NCBI GenBank assembly: GCA_026075535.2
Contig: AP026548.1
Coordinates: 1,922,001 to 1,986,000 of the forward strand
Length of the DNA stretch: 64,000 nt
Origin: Tricholoma matsutake
Taxonomy: Eukaryota; Basidiomycota; Agaricomycetes; Agaricales; Tricholomataceae
Direction of reading: 5' to 3'
Shown piece by piece: positions 57,600 through 64,000 of this stretch. The position numbers and the translations under genes are program-made. Position 1 is the stretch's first letter. The number at the start of each line of letters is the position of its first letter. Under the pieces are notes generated by a model, which made no database searches, was not told where the DNA came from, and was given only the letters and a program-made list of their open reading frames with translations.

Positions 57600-58390
57600 A
57601 TGCGTGAACATCTCATTGCCAAGAATAGTGTTGGCAACCTGAGCAGCATGGACAAGGTTCATCTCCAGTAAATGTGTTTGCAAGTGTCCTTGCTCAGACT
57701 TGTTGTCCTTGAGCGCATCAAGTAAGAATGAACTTGCAGGTTGAAGAGCTTGAAATGAAGAGTTGCCTGGTGCCTAAGGGGATGGATAACAGCTTGGAGA
57801 TATAGGTCCCATACTCAACGCATATCAGTGTGAGGCTTGCATAATGACATTCTCTGTGCAGTGCTCAATGCTCAATGGCATGAGGGGTTTGAATGTACTG
57901 TAACCATCAAGGGCAAGAATACCACACACTTATCACAAGAAAAACAAGACCTGCCTGTCACCAAAGGGTCTCGATAACACCTCATAGATGCAGGTCCCAA
58001 GCTCAACGCATGTCCATGTGAGATTTGCAAACTGTTACAGTGTCACGACAAGCAGGACTTCATCATGCTTGCAAGAACTTTAGATGGAAGAATTGTGTTC
58101 TGGTGCTCAACACTCAATGGCATGAGAGGTTTGAATGTACTGTAACTGCTGAGGGTAAGAATACCACAGAATTATCACAAGAAAAACAAGACCTGCCTGT
58201 CACCAAAGGGTCTCCATAACCTCATAGATGCAGGTCCCAAGCTCAATGCATGTCCACGTGAGATTTGCAAACTGTTACATCATCATGACAAGCAGGACTT
58301 CATCATGCTTGCAAGAACTTGAGATGGATGTTAAGATTGATAACACCATCAGCGACCTCAAGGCAGTCAACAATTTGGCAAGTGTCATTG
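57600..58390 (+). repeat. Satellite-like units following K copy 2
   Basis: Direct match to 21070-21890, including the segment ATCTCATTGCCAAGAATAGT and forward cores near 57860 and 58101. Ends where similarity to G1 stops at about 58390. Confidence 0.85.
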
Positions 58391-59500
58391 TTCTCTATGA
58401 ACCTCAAGACTGGAAACTGACTCTCCTGTGAGTGGCTGCCTGTCTGTGTCCCTGATGGTGAAAGTCAGGAATGATGTCTGCTGCCTCCGCATAGGGAATA
58501 TTCTTATAGTGGATGTTAGAGTGGCAGTAGCAGGTGCAGATGAAATTGGATTGCTCTGTTATCCTCCTACCGAAGAAGTATGATTAGCATCTAGGATCTG
58601 GTTAATGGCAATAGTAGGCAGCCTATGCATGTTCTACATCCTCCCTCTCTCTTGTGGATGGAAGACAAGGTCGAGAGTCACCGTGACCCAGTATCTCTGC
58701 CGTAGACAACATAGAGAGGGAGGAGTACATAGGGTGTCAATTTTGTTTGCTGTCATGGGTGAAGTAGCAAAAGAATGCCTGTGTCGGAACCCACTTCCTT
58801 GTTGTCTTACTCCATATTGACCTTCTCGTGGTGAATGATATCATTGTCTCCAACAACATCTATGTCTTGATAACAATTTGCAGCCACCTTAGTAGCTGGA
58901 GTGGAACGTCGTGCCTCGGGCTCCTCCTCAACCCCAGCAGCACTGCATTCAGGTTCAGACTGGGATGGAAGTGGAAGTCAATAGGTACGCGGTAGGGATC
59001 TATGCAGAGGTGTGCACCGGCATACTCTATCCTGAGGATATATCACACACACTCAGCTTCTGCCACCTGAGCATCACCAGGAGCGCTAACATGCCATGCA
59101 CAGTGGACTCCACCGATTCAGCCACAACAAACCTCATCCAACACCAACATCACATGTCTTACAGCGCCCAATGCCAAGTGAGATGGGAAGTGAGATATAA
59201 GACCTAAACAGCAAGTCGAAAACATTGTGGATCAATGTGCTAAACTCAACACATTGGCATAAGGTTTTGATCCTGCGATTGTGTGAATCTGTTGGTAGGA
59301 ATTTGGAAATCTTTGGTTGAAAACCTGACATAAATGCAGATGGCATGAGGGGTTTGAGAATGCTGTGATGGCCAGAGCTGGGGAGTAGGAATGCAACACA
59401 ATCATCCCAAGAAAAACCTGAGTTGCCTGCCACTGAAGGGGATTGATAGCAGTCATTGCACCTGGAGGAGATAATGAGAAACAGCTTGCTGAGCGAATAT
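58391..59500. other. Unassigned stretch with short coding-like pieces
   Basis: Plus-strand pieces such as LSFCHLSITRSANMP (about 59050) and WKTRSRVTVTQYLCRRQH (about 58660) might be decayed exons but are too weak to name. 59330-59450 is a degenerate satellite core region. Confidence 0.35.
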
Positions 59501-59827
59501 GAACTGACTTACCACATAGTCAGACATAACCCATAACTAATAATTGCCCCCAGCAGATAACCAGATGGTCATCCACTAGCAACCAAGAGGCAAACTCGTC
59601 AAAAGTAGAAAAGAACAGGTGCCAACAAGGGCACCTAGAAAGCCAGTCGGGTTGCCAGTGGGTATGACATGGAGAATAGGACACAATTGTCACAAGAAAA
59701 ACACTGGTTGCCTGGCACAAAAGGGGATGGATACCAGCTTGCAGATGTAGGTCCCAAACTCAACGCATATCTTTTGCAAATTGTTGCAGCTAAGCAGGAC
59801 TTCATACATTGCATACTTGGAAGTACC
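59501..59827 (+). repeat. Diverged copy of the G2 outer arm plus a satellite unit
   Basis: 59508-59660 resembles 52070-52215 (TAGTCAGACATAA..., AGTAGAAAAGAACAGGTG). It is followed by a G-type unit (GGGGATGGATACCAGCTTG near 59722) that leads straight into duplication S copy 2. Confidence 0.7.
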
Positions 59828-60631
59828 AGATACATTCACGCTGAAGGGGATGGAAAACAGTTTTTAGATGTAGGTCCCATACTCAACACATATCAGCATG
59901 AGGCTTGCATAATGGGAAGAACTTGACATGGCAGAACTACCATGGTGTTCGACTTGGTGCTCAACACTCAATGGCGTGAGGGGTTTGAACTACTGTAACC
60001 ACCAAGGGCAAGAATACCACACAATTATCACAAGAATAAAGGGATAGTGATAACAGGCAGTATTAAAATGGTTGAAACCTCGGCCAGTCTTGTCCCTCAG
60101 CACAGCAGGTACTTCAAGTTCGACGTCGTTGTGGGCAAAGAATTTCCAGTGCTTTGTGACTCTTTTTCCATCTAACAAAAATGATCAGAATTGAGTATCG
60201 CACAATACCAGCTCACCACTCAGATAAAATCCATAATCAATTTGAAATCATCCTCAAACTCTCCAATCGTCTTCATGAAGTTGGGCACTGCGATAAAACA
60301 CCATGGTAGAGCTTCAAGTTGAAGTATGCATCTTTTTGTCCATTGAGATGTTCTCTTTTACTCTAGTTAGCATGCATATACATATGCCCTAGGATAGTCT
60401 TTACTCACTCATCGCTGTCAAATTCCTCCTCTGCAATCTCAAAGAACCTGACCTGCACTAAACTGAAGTGAAAAGCCTTGTTGAGATCGTTCCCCAGGCC
60501 GTATATGCGTGCGATCTAACAAAGTCCATTGAGTATTCTAAAAGTGGGTCCAAGAATATCACACAGAGGAGTAAGCACTTACTTTAGAATTCCCCATTTT
60601 GTCTTCCTTCTACTTGCTTCTTCCTCGAGTG
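59828..60631. repeat. Segmental duplication S, copy 2 (cut by F2)
   Basis: Collinear with 50750-51553, with the same satellite unit and the same minus-strand exon remnant (VTKHWKFFAHNDVELEVPAV near 60150). It ends at GAGTG (60627-60631), where the F2 LTR begins; copy 1 shows the undisturbed site 51549-51553. Confidence 0.9.
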
Positions 60632-61027
60632 TGTTAGGAAACCACCCCATTACCTAATAAAATTTCATTTTATTTTATTATGTTGAATTACGCTACATGA
60701 CGCCAAATGACGCTACACTTTGATAGCGTGAGAATTTTATTTCGCACGCATCAAAATGTACGCGCATGTACGAGTGCATCGGTAACAACAATGTACAATA
60801 TGTGTAACATAGTATATAAACCCTAATGCCTAGGGGACCCCAGTTGTGTTCTCTTAGGTATTCCACCTACGTTTTTGGTGTGAAAGGCCTTTGTCAACAA
60901 ACTCACCTATTAATAACCCCTCGCATCAAAACCATCAATTCCCCCATCATGAGCGCAGATCCCGCCCCCTTCTTGTAGAGAGAACCCACACGGTCTTAGC
61001 TAGCAGATAGTGGGTGTCGCCCTAACA
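60632..61027 (+). repeat. F2 5' LTR
   Basis: 396 bp, TGTTAGG to CCTAACA. Retains CG at 60727-60728 where F1 LTRs have TG and CA. TATATAAA near 60813 and AGTTGTGTTCT near 60841 keep the F1 spacing apart from a small deletion. Confidence 0.95.
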
Positions 61028-61514
61028 GAAGAACACAGCTACCCATATCAGTGTGCCTTCTCTTACTTGCGCATACGTCATTGTTTCACCGCGCCACATC
61101 CGAGTACTCACCCTTTCGGCACAAGCCAGAAGTACTTGTATATACGTAATCTACCTTTTCTTTTGTAAGCCGATGCCAGGCCTCGCCTTACATTGCGACT
61201 GCCAGTGATCGAGAGGCAGCACTCATCATTAGGACAGCTGCAACCAGACAACCGATTGGATCTGGTTTAGTTACGATTTACATCACTCTATTCAGATGAC
61301 TATTTTAGTTACAAGCTGAATTTAGCAATATCTCCGAGATCAGGCACTGTTGGAAGGGTTATTGATCCAAAGTGTCAAAATAGGCGCCTGACGAATGACG
61401 AATGATTGACGAACCTCGACGAACCTTATCACGTGACCCATAAACGTTTGGAGAGGTCTCAAAGAAAAAATTTTGAATTTGTCGAAGAAGTGATTCATCA
61501 CAGATTCTACAATT

Positions 61515-62620
61515 ATGTCCGAACCTTCAACTTCTAATCCCGGTCCTAATCCTGTTCCCATACCAGCACTAGAGGTGAAAATTGATGTGCTCACAGCGCA
61601 AATGTTGCAATTAGTGTCAGTATTGGCAGCATCACAGCCCAGACAAGCGGAAGTACAGCCAGAGACGATAGGAGAAAGAGATGATGAGATGGAGGAGATG
61701 GTGGAGAGGATATCACAGGAGGATGAGACAGCAGAGAAATCCAGAAATGGAAAAGCGCGCTTACCTAAGTATGCGCCCCTGCAAATCTTTGATGGTACCA
61801 TGGAAAATACAAAATCCTTCATCAGCTCTATAGTATTGTACATCCATGGGAGGAAGCCAGAGTTTTGTACAGCCGAGTCTAGGATTATGTTTGCTCTCTC
61901 ATACATTCAGGGGGGGAAAGCACAGTTCTGGAGAAACGAGGCTATTAATCAAATTGCCGCAGGAAATAAACCTTTTGCAACCTTCAAGGAATTTCTGGAG
62001 AGATTGGAGGCACAGTTTGGAGACCCTAATCCAAAGGTGACAGCCAATGCTAAATTAAAAACCATGCGCCAAGGTTCTTTAATGGTGGATGAATTTATTT
62101 TGCAGTTCAAAGCAGAAGCTTCGCAAATGGACATGGGAGAAGCTGTGTTGGTAGAGATTTTGAAAGCAGGATTAAATCCCTCCTTATTCAAGTCTGTCTA
62201 CTGACTACCTTCTATGCCAGAGAAATTGGACGAGTGGTATAATTGGGCAATGCACCTTGACTGGCAATATCGGCAGGAACAGGTGGAGTCAAAGTTGATG
62301 TATGGAAGTAGTAAATTTGGAAAGTCATCTGGAGGAAAGTCCGAGAAAGGAAAGGCACCTCAGGTGCAAGCTCCGAGGGCACAGCCACCAGCCATGGCAG
62401 TGACACCTATAGTTATGGAGTCAGCAGCACCAGCAGAGGCAATGGAGGTTGATCAAGCAGGGAGATGAGCCCCACTTAAATGTTTTAACTGTGGGCAGTT
62501 AGGACACATTTCTAGGAATTGTAGGCAGGAAAGAAAGATTAGGCAAGCTACAATCGAGGAAGTGAAGCTGGAGGAAGGCAAGCAGAAGAATTTTGCAGAA
62601 GAGTCCCAGTGAAGGTTTCC
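61515..62620 (+). pseudogene. F2 Gag
   Basis: ATG 61515 (MSEPSTSNPGPNPVPIP). Collinear with F1 Gag through the capsid and the knuckle CFNCGQLGHISRNC. TGA at 62202-62204 replaces F1's CAA (ancestral CGA expected). The TGA before the knuckle (62466-62468) is shared with F1. Sequence between gag and pol lacks part of the F1 spacer near 62720. Confidence 0.92.
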
Positions 62621-62779
62621 CCATTGGTGACCCAGAATTGTTACAATGTATTAGTATCCGAGGAAACCCAGAGTAAATCAGAAAAGGAAATTGAGGAGGA
62701 GTACAACTGTTACGAATCACATGACCAAGAAAATTGCTGAGCACTATTTCCGAAAACCCCTAAATTCTTTATTCGCTCT

Positions 62780-63560
62780 GCACGAATAGAACCAGAAATC
62801 ACCTTGACTGTGGGACTGAAGACAGTGGACACGCATGCAGCTATTGATGTGGAAGTGTTGCTTGATAGTGGTGCTACAGGATTATTTATTAATCGATCCT
62901 TAATTACTGGAAACGGTGTTAACACACGCAAGCTGGCGCAACCTATAATGGTGTACAATATTGACGGAACACTCAATCGTGGAGGAACTATCAAGGAGGA
63001 GGTGACTATGATACTAAAGTATCAGGAGCATCAGGAGCGAGCCGTATTTGAAGTGTGCAATTTTGGGAAAACCAATCTAATAATAGGATGTCCATGGTTA
63101 TGGAAGCATAATCCTGAAATTGATTGGAAAACTGGGAAAGTACAAATGACTCATTGTCCTAAGGAATGTAATGTGTATGGGAGGAAGATGAAGAAGGAAA
63201 AAAGGAAAAAGAAAGAGAAAGAACGTCCGAGAAAGTATTCTGTTACAATGGAGGAAGTGGAGGATGAGGAAATGCCAAATGGGGAAGTTCCGATCATGAT
63301 CAAGAAAGAAGAGCAGAAGCAAACCTTTAGAACAATTTGTGGAGGACAGTCATGGGACAAGAATATCGTGAAGGTGGAGAAGCCAGTGGAGGAATGGGTG
63401 CCAAAAGTGTATCATGAACATCTGTCAGTGTTCCAGAAGAAGGAGTCTGAGTGAATGCCAGTCTGGAAGCCATGGGATCATGCGATTGAGATGAAGCCAG
63501 GGTTAGTTGAAGGTATATCTGTTATCTCCGATGGAACAAGAAGAAGTGGATGCGTTCCTG
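62780..63560 (+). pseudogene. F2 protease and linker part of Pol
   Basis: LLDSGATGLFINRSL and IIGCPWLWKHNPEIDWKTG as in F1, but with one copy only of the segment duplicated in F1. The codon corresponding to F1's TGA 40020 is CGA here. TGA at 63452-63454 corresponds to CAA in F1. The frame shift before KVYPLS is shared with F1. Confidence 0.92.
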
Positions 63561-64000
63561 AAGGAGCAATTGCGCAAAGGATACATACGACCTTCAAAAT
63601 CACTGCAGACATCACCAATATTCTTCGTGCCAAAGAAAGACCAAAGGAAGAGGATGTGTACAGATTATAGGTATTTGAATGAGTGGACAGTGAAGAATGC
63701 ATACCCCCTGCCATTGATCTCAGAAATAATTGACAAGGTGGGAAAAGCCAAGGTCTTTACAAAATTGGATTTACGATGGGGATACAACAATGTACGAATA
63801 AAGAAAGGAGATGAGTGGAAGGCAGCATTTGCCAAGCGTCGAGGATCCTTTGAGCCGCTTGTCATGTTTTTTGGGATGACTAATAGTCCCCTGACCTTCC
63901 AAAATATGATGAACAACATTTTCAAGGACGTAATAGACAAAGGTGTAGTAATAATATTTATTGACAACATTCTGATATTCATGGAGGATGAAGAGAATCA
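63561..64000 (+). pseudogene. F2 reverse transcriptase, N-terminal part
   Basis: Same motifs as F1 ([40 protein letters not shown]) ending in FIDNILIF at 63957-63980. The DN change is shared with F1. Cut by the window end. Confidence 0.92.

Larger units (their letters stand above)
60632..64000 (+). mobile_element. Ty3/gypsy element F2, 5' part; continues past window
   Basis: Second copy of family F: 5' LTR, self-priming site (AGAACACAGCT at about 61030), leader, gag, protease and the RT up to the catalytic FIDN box at the window edge. It keeps many CpGs lost in F1 and has TGAs at other places. It inserted into duplication S copy 2. Confidence 0.95.

Noticed and set aside
1..64000. Classic RIP (CpA to TpA)
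   Set aside because: The copy-to-copy differences I compared lie at CpG, and TAA/TAG stops expected from CAA/CAG changes are rare.
1..64000. tRNA or rRNA genes
   Set aside because: I saw no cloverleaf with a convincing T-arm GGTTCRANNCC and A-box, and no rRNA-like block.

Overview
The window looks like a repeat-dense block of a filamentous basidiomycete nucleus, most likely an Agaricomycete (inference). Pointers are Ty3/gypsy elements with a chromodomain, a BED-finger hAT, a pogo-type and a CACTA (Tnp2) DNA transposon, RecQ-like and JmjC gene fragments, and spliceosomal introns of about 45-57 nt. There is no operon structure, no rRNA or tRNA gene that I can recognise, and almost no intact gene. 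The one clearly intact coding unit is a pogo transposase at 32730-35122.

Layout. 1-16000 is a nest of retrotransposons: minus-strand gypsy D is interrupted by minus-strand gypsy A, and A is interrupted by plus-strand gypsy B (4274-11714) and by a long solo-LTR-like element C (764-2298). A mariner-type MITE sits in the D gag. 16440-19800 holds a decayed hAT transposase and a solo LTR of family F. 20087-23960 is a repeat K followed by a satellite-like array of roughly 200-250 bp units in two opposed orientations. 24000-31300 carries decayed host-like gene pieces, including an ABCC transporter (plus) and a JmjC protein (minus). 32305-35656 is the pogo transposon H. 36264-37560 joins a RecQ-like helicase piece to an unrelated minus-strand piece. 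37835-43366 is a complete-ended gypsy chromovirus F1 with perfect 5-bp target duplications. 43779-46760 is a CACTA/ABC/JmjC mosaic followed by another fragment, and 46762-49587 a decayed coiled-coil gene. 50750-60631 contains a direct duplication, a large inverted repeat built from the satellite units with a second copy of C at its centre, and a second copy of K. 60632-64000 is F2, a second copy of F cut by the window end.

One process explains most of the damage. Most in-frame stops I checked are TGA where arginine CGA is expected, and the F1/F2 pair shows the alternative outcomes CGA to TGA and CGA to CAA at the same sites. This fits deamination of methylated CpG. The same change has removed an aspartate from the reverse-transcriptase YxDD box in every gypsy copy where the box is visible. 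Gene-fragment mosaics, nested chromoviruses and a giant inverted satellite suggest long-lived heterochromatin; a pericentromeric or subtelomeric position is possible but not shown.
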